From: Microbacterium sp. LWO12-1.2
GTDB lineage: Bacteria; Actinomycetota; Actinomycetes; Actinomycetales; Microbacteriaceae
NCBI RefSeq assembly: GCF_040675875.1
Contig: NZ_JBEGII010000001.1
Span: 2,418,001-2,482,000, forward strand
Direction of reading: 5' to 3'
DNA: 64,000 bases
Below are positions 1 to 7,942 of the stretch, piece by piece; the first letter of the stretch is position 1; each line of letters starts with the position of its first letter. The notes under the pieces are model-generated. The model searched no databases and had not been told where the DNA came from. It saw only the letters and a list, made by a program, of their open reading frames with translations. A program made the translations under genes and the position numbers.

Positions 1-334
1 ACCCGGCGATGAGCCCCAGCGTGGTTCCCACGATCGCGCCGAGCAGCGCACCGGCACCGGAGATGATCAGGCTGGTGCGTGCGGCCAGCGCGAGACGGGT
101 GAACGTGTCGCGACCGAGGTTGTCCGTGCCGAGCCAGTTCGTCGCCGAAGGCCCTGACATCGGCGGACCGGCGGTGCCCAGTGGATCGTACGGCGGCCAC
201 AGGCTCATCCATCCCGCCAGCAGCAGGATGCCGGCGAGGATGCCGGCTCCGGCCCAGAACGACGGGCCGAGGTGCGGGCGGCGACGACGGCGGCCGGCGG
301 TCGAGGCCAGGGCGAGTTCGCGGGTGACAGTCAT
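1..334 (-). CDS. Dipeptide/oligopeptide ABC transporter permease, DppC-like (N-terminal part; runs off the left edge)
   Basis: Inner-membrane permease subunit of a peptide or nickel type ABC importer. Only the first 111 or so codons are in the window. After a basic N-terminus there is one membrane helix (about residues 28-45), then the hallmark L-G-T-D-N-L-G-R-D segment found just before the permease domain of DppC/OppC proteins, then the start of the second helix. The ATG at 334 overlaps the TGA of the upstream DppB gene (ATGA), so the two are translationally coupled. The substrate cannot be told; the adjacent sarcosine oxidase-family gene hints at a small N-methylated amine or peptide. The rest of the gene and the ATPases should lie to the left. 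Confidence 0.9.
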   Translation of the reverse strand, partial: MTVTRELALASTAGRRRRRPHLGPSFWAGAGILAGILLLAGWMSLWPPYDPLGTAGPPMSGPSATNWLGTDNLGRDTFTRLALAARTSLIISGAGALLGAIVGTTLGLIAG

Positions 335-1281
335 CGCGTGTGAACCCTCACTCGGGGGTCGATCAGGGGGTAGATCAGATCGACGATGAAGTTGATGGCG
401 ACGTAGACCGCTCCGATCAGCAGAACGGTCGCCTGGATGATGGGGTAGTCCGAACTGCGGATGCCGGTGAGCAGCAGTTGCCCCATTCCGGGGAGTGAGA
501 ACACCTGCTCGATCACGACGGTGCCGCCGACCAGGGCGGCCAGCTCGATGCCGACGACCGTGGTCACGGGGATCAGGGCGTTGCGCAGCGCGTGCCGCCC
601 CACCAGGCGCGAGGGCGATGCGCCTTTCGCCCTCGCCGTGCGCACGAAGTCCTGACCGAGCGTGTCGAGCAGTGTGCCGCGCGTGTAGCGGGCGATGATC
701 GCCGCCAGCACGATCCCGATCAGCAGGGCAGGAAGAATCAGCACCCCGAACGCACGCAGCGGGTTGCCCGCCGCGCCCGAGTAGCCCACCAGCGGCAGCT
801 TCAGGGTGAGCGAGTTCACCAGGATCAGCACGGCGCCGAGCACGAACGGCGGCGTCGCGAGGAGCACGAACGAGGTACCGCGCACGATGTGGTCGCTCGG
901 GCGACGCCAGCGGGTCGCGGCGAGGATGCCGGCAGGCAGACCGAGGATGACGCCGAACAGCGTCGCCATCAGGGCGAGCGTGAGGCTGAGCGGCAGGCGG
1001 GTCGCGATCATGTCGGAGACCTGGCCGGGGACGGTGATCGCTGCACCGAAGTCCCCGCGCAGCACCCCGCTCAGCCACACGAAGTACTGGGTGATGGCGG
1101 GTTGGTCGAGCCCGAGTTCCTGGCGCAGCGCGTCGAGCGCGGCCGGGTCCGGGTTGGCCGGGTCCGCGAAAGACGCGAGCGGATCGCCGGGGATGATGCG
1201 GACCATCGAGAAGACGAGGACCGACAGCACGAACAGCACGAACAGGGACGACAGCACCCGCGTGAGTATGTAGCGCGCCAT
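331..1281 (-). CDS. Dipeptide/oligopeptide ABC transporter permease, DppB-like
   Basis: Full-length (316 aa) membrane permease that pairs with the DppC-like protein encoded next to it. It starts M-A-R-Y-I-L-T-R with a first helix at about residues 8-28, followed by P-G-D-P at 31-34, the conserved periplasmic signature of DppB. The cytoplasmic EAA loop for ATPase contact lies near residues 215-240 (A-R-A-K-G-A-S), and the F-S-L-P-G-M-G-Q-L motif follows. The ATG directly abuts the stop of a 30-codon ORF upstream and has no good ribosome binding site of its own, so its translation may depend on that ORF. The usual periplasmic binding protein is not in view. Confidence 0.93.
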   Translation of the reverse strand: MARYILTRVLSSLFVLFVLSVLVFSMVRIIPGDPLASFADPANPDPAALDALRQELGLDQPAITQYFVWLSGVLRGDFGAAITVPGQVSDMIATRLPLSLTLALMATLFGVILGLPAGILAATRWRRPSDHIVRGTSFVLLATPPFVLGAVLILVNSLTLKLPLVGYSGAAGNPLRAFGVLILPALLIGIVLAAIIARYTRGTLLDTLGQDFVRTARAKGASPSRLVGRHALRNALIPVTTVVGIELAALVGGTVVIEQVFSLPGMGQLLLTGIRSSDYPIIQATVLLIGAVYVAINFIVDLIYPLIDPRVRVHTR

Positions 1282-1374
1282 TCAGCAGCCCGTCTTCGGT
1301 GACATAGTCGTCACGGTATCGAGACGGCAGCCCGGCGATAACGGTGCTTCGACCCAGCGAACCAGGTGCGTCAT
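1282..1374 (-). CDS. Possible 30-aa leader peptide ORF upstream of the permease genes
   Basis: A small ORF that starts M-T-H-L-V-R-W-V and ends S-P-K-T-G-C. It is preceded by GGAGG eight bases before its ATG, one of the better ribosome binding sites in this part of the window. Its TGA touches the ATG of the DppB-like gene, which lacks its own site. This fits a translated leader or coupling peptide. No membrane or known domain is seen. It could be chance, but the RBS quality and exact junction argue for translation. Function unknown. Confidence 0.42.
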   Translation of the reverse strand: MTHLVRWVEAPLSPGCRLDTVTTMSPKTGC

Positions 1375-1418
1375 GGGTGAAACCTCCATATCAGCGGCTG
1401 TCGGGGAGCCGTGGCGGA

Positions 1419-2543
1419 TCAGCGGGTCAGGGCGGGAGGGGCGAACGCGGAGATGTCGTCCGACGTCTCGCCGTCGAGTGCGAGCTCGGACAGGATCCGC
1501 CCGAACGCCGGAGTGAACTTGAAGCCGTGTCCTGCCGACAGCGCGACGATGATGTCGGGGTGCGCAGAGAGCGGCCCCAGCACGAAGCGGCGGTCGGGTG
1601 TGAGCGCGTACTGGCAGGTCACGGTGCGCAGCTCGGATCCCGCATCGGGGATCAGTCCGCGCACGAATGCCCCCAGCTCGTCGGCGAGCTCCCGCGAGGG
1701 GACGAAGGTGCGCTCGGCCGGCGTCATCCGGTTCTCCGACACGTCGCGTGCGGCCTTGACCGTCGGCTCCCCGAAGGTCGGGAACCCGTAGAAGCACTCC
1801 TCGTCCTCCCAGATCCACACCGGGAACCGATCGGGTCCGAGCGGCTCCGGGTTCTCCGGGCGGAAGTACGTCACCTGCTCCTGCATGATGTCGAGCGGGA
1901 TGGCGGCGCCGAGCGGTTCCAGCAGTGTGTTGGTCCACGCGTCGGCGGCGACGATGACCTTGTTCGCGCGGACCGCGCCGTTGGCCGTGCGGACGATCAC
2001 GCCGTCGCCATCCGGCTCCAGCATCTCGACCGTCGTGCGATCGCGGATGTCGGCGCCGAGCGCCCTGGCCCGCAGCTGCAGCGTGGCGACCGTGCGGGAG
2101 GCATGCGCGATGCCGGAGTCGGGCGTATAGACGGTCTCGACGTTCTCGGGGATGCGGAACTGCGGCCAGCGCGCGTGCACCTCAGCGGGAGTGAGGAGTT
2201 CGTGCGGCACGTCGCACTCGGTGAGAGCGGAGGTGAAGTCGGAGGCGGAGTAAGGGCCGTCCGTCGGCAGGAAGATCACTCCCCCGGTGACGGTGAGCAG
2301 TCGCTCACCGGACTCCTGCTCGAGGTCGGCCCAGTCGCGGTAGGCGGACTGCGCGAGACGCACGTACTCGGGAGCGCCGTAGGAGGTGCGCACGATGCGC
2401 GAGGTGTCATGTGAGGCGCCGCGCACGTGCCCGAGCTCGTACTGCTCGAAGGCGACGACACGCGCTCCGCGGCGAGCCAGGTGATACGTGGCCGCGCTGC
2501 CCAGCGCGCCCATCCCCACCACTGCCACCTCAAAGGTCCCCAT
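1419..2543 (-). CDS. Monomeric sarcosine oxidase / N-methyl-L-amino acid oxidase family flavoenzyme
   Basis: FAD-dependent amine oxidase of the MSOX/MTOX family, 374 aa, the usual length. These enzymes oxidise N-methyl amino acids (sarcosine, N-methyltryptophan, sometimes pipecolate) to the demethylated amino acid, formaldehyde and H2O2. The N-terminal dinucleotide-binding motif is G10-x-G12-x-x-G15, followed by an acidic residue at the end of the second strand (F-E-Q). Cys310 in T-C-Q-Y-A-L-T-P-D is at the position that covalently holds FAD in the family, and the H-G-F-K-F motif starts at 339. GGAG lies five bases before the ATG at 2543. It is transcribed towards the Dpp-type permeases, 137 bp away, so a shared substrate is plausible. 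The exact substrate cannot be assigned. Confidence 0.9.
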   Translation of the reverse strand: MGTFEVAVVGMGALGSAATYHLARRGARVVAFEQYELGHVRGASHDTSRIVRTSYGAPEYVRLAQSAYRDWADLEQESGERLLTVTGGVIFLPTDGPYSASDFTSALTECDVPHELLTPAEVHARWPQFRIPENVETVYTPDSGIAHASRTVATLQLRARALGADIRDRTTVEMLEPDGDGVIVRTANGAVRANKVIVAADAWTNTLLEPLGAAIPLDIMQEQVTYFRPENPEPLGPDRFPVWIWEDEECFYGFPTFGEPTVKAARDVSENRMTPAERTFVPSRELADELGAFVRGLIPDAGSELRTVTCQYALTPDRRFVLGPLSAHPDIIVALSAGHGFKFTPAFGRILSELALDGETSDDISAFAPPALTR

Positions 2544-2606
2544 GACGCTCCGTCCTGTCGTGTTGTGTGCGATAGCTCAGTGTGGACAGTCCCGTCACCG
2601 CTCAGC

Positions 2607-2625
2607 CATGGGTCGACAACCCATG
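2607..2625. promoter_or_regulatory. Inverted repeat upstream of the sarcosine oxidase-family gene
   Basis: CATGGGT and ACCCATG form a perfect 7-bp inverted repeat with a 5-bp spacer, 64 bp upstream of the oxidase start in the divergent gap. It looks like a repressor or activator site. The regulator is not in the window. Confidence 0.4.
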
Positions 2626-2775
2626 CCGGAGGGACATGAATGTGTGGTGCACACGGCAGCGACGACGCACAGGGGTCGGGCGTCGAGCGGCCGGACCGCC
2701 TTCGGGGGCGGTGGCTCCCAGTCTCGCGGAACATGAGGGCGGTCGCGCACGACGCACTGTCACGGCGCGCGCCGC

Positions 2776-2814
2776 TTGTCAATCCCGTGGCCGGGTTCGC
2801 GCGGGAATGCGAGG
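2776..2814 (+). promoter_or_regulatory. Putative stress-type promoter module of the CsbD-like gene
   Basis: The 310-bp gap from 2544 to 2853 contains no gene. Near its right end is TTGTCAA followed, with the total length fixed at 39 bp, by GCGAGG. The same arrangement occurs upstream of the acidic protein at 7303. TTGTCAA may be a -35 type element. Which sigma factor reads it is unknown. Confidence 0.35.
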
Positions 2815-2853
2815 GTGGCAGTCCCATTGATCGTTCGAGGAGAGGAGCACGCC

Positions 2854-3060
2854 ATGAGTGCTGCAGACGACATCAAGAACGCCGCCGAGAAGGCCGCGGG
2901 CAAGGTCAAGGAGAACGTCGGGAAGGTCACCGACAACGAGCAGCTCGAGGCCGAGGGCCGAGCAGATCAGGTCAAGGCCTCCGCGAAGCAGGCCGGCCAG
3001 GACGTGAAGGATGCCGCCGAGAAGGCCGGCGAGAACGTCCGAGACGCATTCAAGGAGTGA
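2854..3060 (+). CDS. CsbD-family stress protein
   Basis: A 68-residue, very hydrophilic protein rich in Lys, Glu and Ala, with repeated A-x-K-A/A-E-K-A blocks and no hydrophobic core. This is the pattern of CsbD/YjbJ proteins, which are induced by general stress and whose biochemical role is still unclear. The ATG at 2854 is chosen because AGGAGAGGAG precedes it closely. The gene is single-copy here and ends in a strong hairpin overlapping its stop. The 39-bp upstream module is shared with another small gene at 7303, suggesting common control. Confidence 0.85.
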   Translation: MSAADDIKNAAEKAAGKVKENVGKVTDNEQLEAEGRADQVKASAKQAGQDVKDAAEKAGENVRDAFKE

Positions 3061-3090
3061 GACCTACGCCGATGGCGGGTCTCACTCCTT
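3052..3090. terminator. Hairpin terminator overlapping the CsbD stop codon
   Basis: AAGGAGTGAGACC (3052-3064) and GGTCTCACTCCTT (3078-3090) are a perfect 13-bp inverted repeat with a 13-base loop. A second, overlapping pair, GATGGCGGG and CCCGCCATC (3071-3079 and 3112-3120), lies just downstream. Together they can stop transcription from both sides of this convergent junction. Confidence 0.75.
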
Positions 3091-3140
3091 GAGTCTCGAT
3101 TCAGGAGGGGGCCCGCCATCCGGCGGACCCACAGCTGAGG

Positions 3141-3305
3141 TCAGACCTTGCGGCTGCCGGAGATGCTCCGGATCAACCAAGCGATCACAGCGATCGCCAG
3201 CAGGACCAGTCCGACCCAGAGCAGGAACTGCAGCGACTGGACCAGTCCGCCGGTGATCGCGAGGATCACGGCGATGACGATGACGATGATGAGGAGGATG
3301 TTCAT
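3141..3305 (-). CDS. Small two-helix membrane protein
   Basis: A 54-residue protein made of two hydrophobic helices (about residues 2-18 and 21-43) and a short basic tail ending S-G-S-R-K-V. The ATG at 3305 is chosen because GGGAAG lies just upstream. A longer frame extending to 3413 is possible but lacks a ribosome binding site and has low-complexity Pro-rich sequence. Such tiny membrane proteins are common beside CsbD and other stress genes in actinobacteria. I do not recognise a specific function. Confidence 0.7.
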   Translation of the reverse strand: MNILLIIVIVIAVILAITGGLVQSLQFLLWVGLVLLAIAVIAWLIRSISGSRKV

Positions 3306-3429
3306 CGGTCTTCCCTTCTTCCGGGGCTGGGCACCCCGATTGCAGTTCACCACGCTAGGCCCGTCCGACCGATCCGGGGGAGGGGGTTGACGTGGACACC
3401 CCCGAGATGCCATTGAGAGGAATCAGAGC

Positions 3430-3696
3430 ATGCCTGGACGTCGTAACAACTCGCTGAAAGACCCGGAGCTGTACGAAGAGCTTCGCGATGACGGTGCGTC
3501 GAAGGAGAAGGCCGCGCGCATCTCCAATGCCGCCGCAAGGGACGGACGCAGCACGGTCGGCCGCCGCGGCGGCGAGCACGGCGACTACGAGGACTGGACG
3601 GTCGCCGAACTGCGCAGCCGTGCGAAGGAGCTCGGTCTGACCGGGTACAGCCGCAAGCGCAAGGCGGAACTGATCTCCGCGCTCCGGAACCACTAG
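3430..3696 (+). CDS. Small basic protein with a C-terminal Rho-N/SAP-like motif
   Basis: 88 residues. The N-terminal half (P-G-R-R-N-N-S-L-K-D-P-E-L-Y) is like actinobacterial small proteins of unknown function. The C-terminal third, W-T-V-A-E-L-R-S-R-A-K-E-L-G-L-T-G-Y-S followed by a basic stretch and E-L-I-S-A-L-R, is the helix-turn-helix of the Rho N-terminal/SAP type, which binds nucleic acid. TTGAGAGGAAT lies upstream of the ATG. Its stop is 9 bp before the ligase gene that follows, so the two are probably co-transcribed. DNA or RNA binding is inferred, not shown. Confidence 0.75.
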   Translation: MPGRRNNSLKDPELYEELRDDGASKEKAARISNAAARDGRSTVGRRGGEHGDYEDWTVAELRSRAKELGLTGYSRKRKAELISALRNH

Positions 3697-3705
3697 GCGC
3701 CCCTG

Positions 3706-4782
3706 ATGGCGCGGTTCGGGATCGAAGAGGAGTTCGTCCTCCTAGATAGCGAGTCGCTCGTGCCGACCGCGATCACGGCGGAGGCGCGGCGGCGGATGGA
3801 GACCTCCCCGCTCGCGGGGCATGTGATGCCCGAGTACCTCACCTGTCAGGTCGAGTGCGCGACGGATCCGCTGAACACACGCGCCGAAGCTCTCGAGCAG
3901 TTGCGCGGCCTGCGCAGCGCGATCGCCCACCATGCCGCAACGAGCGGCGCCGTCGCCGCATCCACTGGCACGCCCTTCGCGACCACGGGGACCGTCGAGG
4001 TCTCGGCCTCACCGCACTACGACGAGGTCGCCGCGCTGCTGAAGCACATCACGCGAGGCCACGAGGTCAACGGCCTGCACGTGCACGTGGAGGTACCGGA
4101 CGAGGCCGAACGGGTGCGTGTCCTCAACCGCATCCGCGGCTGGCTCCCTCTCCTTCTCGCTCTCAGCGGGAACAGCCCGTTCGCCGACGGCCTCGACTCG
4201 GGTTTCGACAGCTGGCGGAGCATCCTGATCCGACGCCTGCCGTCGTCGTGGTGCCCGCCGGTGTTCCGCGACATCGACGGCTACCGGGCGCACATCGACC
4301 AGCTCGTGGCCCTCGGCGCCATCGCCGAGCCCGCGTCGCTGTCGTGGGCCGTGCGGATCTCGGAGCGCTTCCCGACGGTCGAGGTGCGGGTCTTCGATGC
4401 GCAGCTCGATCCCGAGGACAGCCTGCTCGCGGCGGCGCTGGTGCGGGCGATCGCCCTCACCGACGACGCCCCATGGTCGAACGTCGACCTCGACGCCATC
4501 GACGCGTCACTGTGGACCGCAGCGCGTCACGGCAGGGACGCGCGCATCACGCACCCCGCCTCCGACGACGTCGTGGAAGCGGGAACAGCGGCTTCCCGGC
4601 TGCTCGATGCCATCGGGCCCGCGCTCGACGAGTCAGACGATCGGGCGTTCGTGGAGGAGCGGATGGCGCGCATCCGCACCGACGGCACCGGCGCTGCACG
4701 CCAGCGGCGGGCCTTCGCCAGAGCCGGGGTCGAGGGACTGCGGGAACTGTACCGTCAGGGCACAGCGGTCGCGCCCGAGTAG
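3706..4782 (+). CDS. Carboxylate-amine ligase, YbdK / glutamate-cysteine ligase type 2 family
   Basis: 358 aa, the usual length of this ATP-grasp-like GCS2 family, which joins glutamate to cysteine or another amine using ATP; YbdK of E. coli has weak gamma-glutamylcysteine synthetase activity. Diagnostic segments are I-E-E-E-F at residues 6-10 (metal and substrate acids), S-T-G-T-P near 87, and N-G-L-H-V-H-V near 123. The start at 3706 is forced by the position of the I-E-E-E-F motif; no strong ribosome binding site is visible, so coupling to the upstream gene is likely. Actinobacteria make mycothiol rather than glutathione, so the real amine acceptor is uncertain. Confidence 0.88.
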   Translation: MARFGIEEEFVLLDSESLVPTAITAEARRRMETSPLAGHVMPEYLTCQVECATDPLNTRAEALEQLRGLRSAIAHHAATSGAVAASTGTPFATTGTVEVSASPHYDEVAALLKHITRGHEVNGLHVHVEVPDEAERVRVLNRIRGWLPLLLALSGNSPFADGLDSGFDSWRSILIRRLPSSWCPPVFRDIDGYRAHIDQLVALGAIAEPASLSWAVRISERFPTVEVRVFDAQLDPEDSLLAAALVRAIALTDDAPWSNVDLDAIDASLWTAARHGRDARITHPASDDVVEAGTAASRLLDAIGPALDESDDRAFVEERMARIRTDGTGAARQRRAFARAGVEGLRELYRQGTAVAPE

Positions 4783-4832
4783 CCGACTCTTCATCTGCCC
4801 CTGAGGTCGTCGGCCGAGAGTAGGGTCGGGCT

Positions 4833-6239
4833 GTGGCCTCCTTCGCCCCTCTCCAGCGGCTCGTGATCTCGATCGCCGTGCTCGCCTCGTTCGTCACGTT
4901 CCTCGACGGCACGGTCGTCACCGTCGCCCTGCCCGCGATCAGCGAAGAGCTCGGCGGCGGCATCACGACCCAGCAGTGGGTCGTGGACTCGTACCTGATC
5001 ACGCTGAGTGCGTTGATCCTGCTGGCCGGATCGGTCTCCGACGCCTACGGGCGGGTGGTCGTGATGCGCGTGGGACTGATCTCCTTCGGTATCGCCTCTG
5101 TCGCGGTGGCCGCCTCGATCGATCCCCTCATGCTGATCATCTCGCGCGCCGCGCAGGGCGCGGCCGGCGCCCTGCTGGTGCCGAGCTCGCTCGCCCTGAT
5201 CACCGCGACCATGCGCGCCGGCGTGCAGGCCAGGGCGATCGGTGTGTGGACGGCCTTCACCACCGGCGCGCAACTGGTGGGCCCGCTCCTGGGCGGGCTG
5301 TTCGTCGACTACCTCTCCTGGCGCTTCGTCTTCCTGATCAACGTCATCCCGATCGGCATCACTCTGCTGCTGCTCGCCCGGCTGCGTCTGCCGGAGCATC
5401 CGCGCGGCGTCAAGGTGGACTGGTGGAGCGGCGCACTGTGCGCGGTCGGGCTGGGTGCGGTCGTGTTCGCGCTCATCGAGCAGCCCAACCTCGGGTGGGG
5501 CTCTCCCGCCATCTGGATCCCGGGCATCGGCGGCGCCGCCCTCTTCGTCTGGTTCCTGCTGCGCCAGCGGCGCTCCGCCGAACCGCTCATGCCGCTCTGG
5601 CTGTTCCGGGTGCGCGACTTCGGCTGGGGCAACCTGGCGACCCTGTTCGTGTATGCGGCGCTGTCGCTCAGCGGCTTCGTGATCGGCGTCTACCTGCAGC
5701 AGGGTGCGGGCCTCTCGGCGACCGCCGCCGGCCTCGCGAGCCTGCCGATGACGATCCTGATGATCCTGCTCAGCGCCCGTGCCGGACAGTGGGCCGGACG
5801 CTTCGGCCCCCGCATCTTCATGACCGTCGGCCCCCTGCTGATGGCGGCGGGCGCACTGCTCCTGCTGCTGGTCTCGACCGAGTTCTCTTACTGGTGGCAG
5901 GTGCTCCCCGCCATGATCGTGATGGGTCTCGGCCTCTCGCTCACGGTCGCCCCACTGACCGCCGCGATCCTCGGCGCGATCGACGAGTCGCACTCCGGCA
6001 TCGCCTCGGCCGTGAACAACGCCGTCTCACGCGTCGCCGGCCTGCTCGTGGTCGCGATGCTGTCGACCATCGTCGGAGGCTCACTCGATCTGGACGGCTT
6101 CCACAACGCCGCCTGGGTCACCGCCGTGCTGCTCGTGCTCGGCGGCGTGGTGTCGTGGATCGGCATCCGCCGCAACCCCGCCGAAGCCGTCGACGCTCCC
6201 GCGACCGCCCCGGGAGGACCCGTACCCGCAGCCCGATGA
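4833..6239 (+). CDS. MFS drug-type exporter, DHA2 family (14 helices)
   Basis: Proton-driven exporter in the cell membrane, 468 aa, with about 14 hydrophobic segments. The first loop has D-G-T-V-V-T-V-A-L-P-A-I and Q-W-V-V-D-S-Y-L, typical of EmrB/QacA proteins, and the antiporter motif C region is G-P-L-L-G-G-L-F near residue 150. The GTG at 4833 is preceded by TAGGGT with exactly six bases between, so the message may be leaderless. There is no linked regulator. Substrate range is unknown; export of a toxic compound or metabolite is the usual role. Confidence 0.9.
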   Translation: MASFAPLQRLVISIAVLASFVTFLDGTVVTVALPAISEELGGGITTQQWVVDSYLITLSALILLAGSVSDAYGRVVVMRVGLISFGIASVAVAASIDPLMLIISRAAQGAAGALLVPSSLALITATMRAGVQARAIGVWTAFTTGAQLVGPLLGGLFVDYLSWRFVFLINVIPIGITLLLLARLRLPEHPRGVKVDWWSGALCAVGLGAVVFALIEQPNLGWGSPAIWIPGIGGAALFVWFLLRQRRSAEPLMPLWLFRVRDFGWGNLATLFVYAALSLSGFVIGVYLQQGAGLSATAAGLASLPMTILMILLSARAGQWAGRFGPRIFMTVGPLLMAAGALLLLLVSTEFSYWWQVLPAMIVMGLGLSLTVAPLTAAILGAIDESHSGIASAVNNAVSRVAGLLVVAMLSTIVGGSLDLDGFHNAAWVTAVLLVLGGVVSWIGIRRNPAEAVDAPATAPGGPVPAAR

Positions 6240-6275
6240 CGGTGCTCGACGCTGCATCCGACCTATGCTCGAGGG

Positions 6276-7151
6276 ATGCTCGAACGAGATCGGCGAACGG
6301 GACGAGGCACCCTCGCGGCGCTCGTCACGGTGCTCGTCACCGTCCTCGCGCTCACGGGCTGCACGGTCGGCTCCGCCATGGACCCGCACTCCGAGCACTC
6401 CGGCGATGCCCCGGCGGGCGGAGACTGGTCGCTGCCGCCCGCCGGCGCCACACCCGACTACCAGCTCGGCGGAGCGTATGAGCCGGCGGCCGAGGTCGGC
6501 ATCGTGGGGCGTGATCGGTCAGCGGATCCCGCGGCCGACGCCTACTCGATCTGTTATGTGAACGGCTTCCAGACGCAGCCCGGTGAGCTCGGCAGCTGGG
6601 ACGCAGATCTGCTGCTGCAGCACGATGGCGCGACGGTGTTCGACCCGGACTGGCCCGACGAGGCCCTGCTCGACACGTCGACCGCCGACCGCCGTGAGCG
6701 CATCGCCGCGCAGATCATCCCCTGGATCGAAGGCTGCGCGGATGACGGCTTCGCGGCTGTCGAATTCGACAACCTCGACTCCTACACCCGGTCCGACGAT
6801 ACGCTCTCGCTCGACGACAACCTCGCCCTCGCCACCCTCTTCGTCGATGCCGCCCACGGCGCGGGCCTCGCGGCCGGCCAGAAGAACGCCGCCGAAGACG
6901 CCGCGGCACTCCGCGACCGGGCGGGCTTCGACTTCGCGGTGACGGAGGAGTGCGCCGTCTTCGAGGAGTGCGACGTGTACACCGCGGTGTACGGCGCGCA
7001 CGTGATCGACATCGAGTACAGCGACGAGCTGCCGCGCAGCTTCGCGGAGATGTGCGCGGATGCGGAGTCGCCGGCGTCGATGGTGCTGCGCGACCGCGAC
7101 CTGGTCACCCCCGACAACCCGGCGTATGTGTTCGAGACCTGCGGCGCGTGA
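6276..7151 (+). CDS. GH114-like lipoprotein (endo-alpha-1,4-polygalactosaminidase family)
   Basis: 291 aa. A lipoprotein signal covers residues 1-29, with the box L-T-G-C at 26-29, so it should be anchored on the outer face of the membrane. The mature part resembles the TIM-barrel family GH114/DUF297, whose founder cleaves alpha-1,4-polygalactosamine. The segment I-E-G-C-A-D-D-G-F followed by V-E-F-D-N-L-D carries the expected acidic residues. TATGCT lies exactly six bases before the ATG, again suggesting a leaderless mRNA. The substrate in this organism is unknown; a surface or biofilm aminosugar polymer would fit the family. Confidence 0.8.
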   Translation: MLERDRRTGRGTLAALVTVLVTVLALTGCTVGSAMDPHSEHSGDAPAGGDWSLPPAGATPDYQLGGAYEPAAEVGIVGRDRSADPAADAYSICYVNGFQTQPGELGSWDADLLLQHDGATVFDPDWPDEALLDTSTADRRERIAAQIIPWIEGCADDGFAAVEFDNLDSYTRSDDTLSLDDNLALATLFVDAAHGAGLAAGQKNAAEDAAALRDRAGFDFAVTEECAVFEECDVYTAVYGAHVIDIEYSDELPRSFAEMCADAESPASMVLRDRDLVTPDNPAYVFETCGA

Positions 7152-7205
7152 GCGGAGCCAGCGCTCGACCGTGACCGGCGGGGCCGCGACCACGGGTCGC
7201 GCACA

Positions 7206-7244
7206 TTGTCAACGGGTGCGCGCGGCGGCGCGGAGTGCGCGAGG
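7206..7244 (+). promoter_or_regulatory. Putative stress-type promoter module of the acidic small protein
   Basis: TTGTCAA at 7206-7212 and GCGAGG at 7239-7244 reproduce the 39-bp layout upstream of the CsbD-like gene (2776-2814). Two small, hydrophilic stress-type genes having the same module suggests the same sigma factor or activator. Confidence 0.35.
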
Positions 7245-7302
7245 CTGAGCATCCGATCGCCCCGATCCGGCGGCGCGGAGCATCCGACCAGAGAGGACAA
7301 CC

Positions 7303-7506
7303 ATGTCCGACCCCCGTTCATATCCCGAGGACCAGGGACCGTTCGACGCCGCCGCGGAGACGCCGGCCGGCGAGAAGGTCTTCACCGCCGACGACGACAC
7401 CCACGATGACGACACCGACGACGACGCTGACGGCCTCGACCCGCTCGAACAGGGCGACGAGGCGAACGTCGACCCCGACATGGGGCTCAGCAACTCCACG
7501 GAGTGA
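7303..7506 (+). CDS. Small acidic protein of unknown function
   Basis: 67 residues. The middle is a run of Asp-rich sequence (D-D-D-T-H-D-D-D-T-D-D-D-A-D), giving a very low isoelectric point, and there is no hydrophobic segment, so it is soluble and probably disordered. AGAGAGGACAACC precedes the ATG. Similar short acidic proteins are widespread in Microbacteriaceae without an assigned role. Its upstream region shares a 39-bp module with the CsbD-like gene, so a stress response link is inferred. Confidence 0.7.
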   Translation: MSDPRSYPEDQGPFDAAAETPAGEKVFTADDDTHDDDTDDDADGLDPLEQGDEANVDPDMGLSNSTE

Positions 7507-7528
7507 CCCTGACGGCCGCTTCCGGCGC

Positions 7529-7609
7529 GCGGGTTGCAGGAGGATTCGCGGGTTGCAGGATGACTCGCCGGGAATCCCTCCTGCGACCGGCGGATCTTCC
7601 TGCAGGTCG
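7529..7609. repeat. Clustered 19-bp direct and inverted repeats
   Basis: The 448-bp gap between 7507 and 7954 has no gene. Its left part holds GCGGGTTGCAGGAGGATTC (7529-7547) followed directly by GCGGGTTGCAGGATGACTC (7548-7566), then two imperfect inverted copies around 7571-7589 and 7591-7609 (core CCTGC). The block can fold into a large hairpin. It could be a terminator, a repetitive extragenic element or a protein-binding array. Confidence 0.6.
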
Positions 7610-7827
7610 GGCGAGGCGGCCACAGGAGTCGACGGCCGAAAACCGCCGGTGACCCGCTCCGCCCCCTGAGGACGACAGCGGACCACCGGCGCGCGGAACT
7701 CACGCGGAGGCCGCACCCTCCCGAAGCCACCGCGGTTCCACGTTCCCGAACCTATGCGTGGGTGCTCGGGCACGACGAGGGGGTTGCCTCGCGGGGCACG
7801 GATGCAGTATCCCGCGTCCCCCTGGCT

Positions 7828-7942
7828 CCGAGTGCACGGTCTGGCGTCGAGTGCACGACATCGCCGCGCACGCACGCCGTGCACTCGGCAGCATCCCGTG
7901 CACTCGGCGAGCGCGGGAGCGCGGGAGCGCGGGAGCGCGGGA
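7828..7942. repeat. Four copies of a GTGCACTCGG motif plus a GCGCGGGA tandem array
   Basis: CCGAGTGCACGG (7828-7839) and TCGAGTGCACGA (7847-7858) are followed by two inverted copies, CCGTGCACTCGG (7877-7888 and 7896-7907). Immediately after come four exact tandem copies of GCGCGGGA (7911-7942), ending 12 bp before the exporter start. The first set can form a cruciform; the second resembles a slippage-prone simple repeat. Confidence 0.65.

Noticed and set aside
3306..3413. N-terminal extension of the two-helix membrane protein
   Set aside because: Pro/Arg-rich leader with no ribosome binding site; ATG at 3305 has one.
4791..5993. A 400-codon minus-strand frame opposite the DHA2 exporter
   Set aside because: Hydrophilic Gln/Arg/Asp-rich shadow; the plus-strand exporter is convincing.
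7529..7907. CRISPR-like array
   Set aside because: Repeats are short, differ in orientation and lack regular spacers; no cas genes are nearby.
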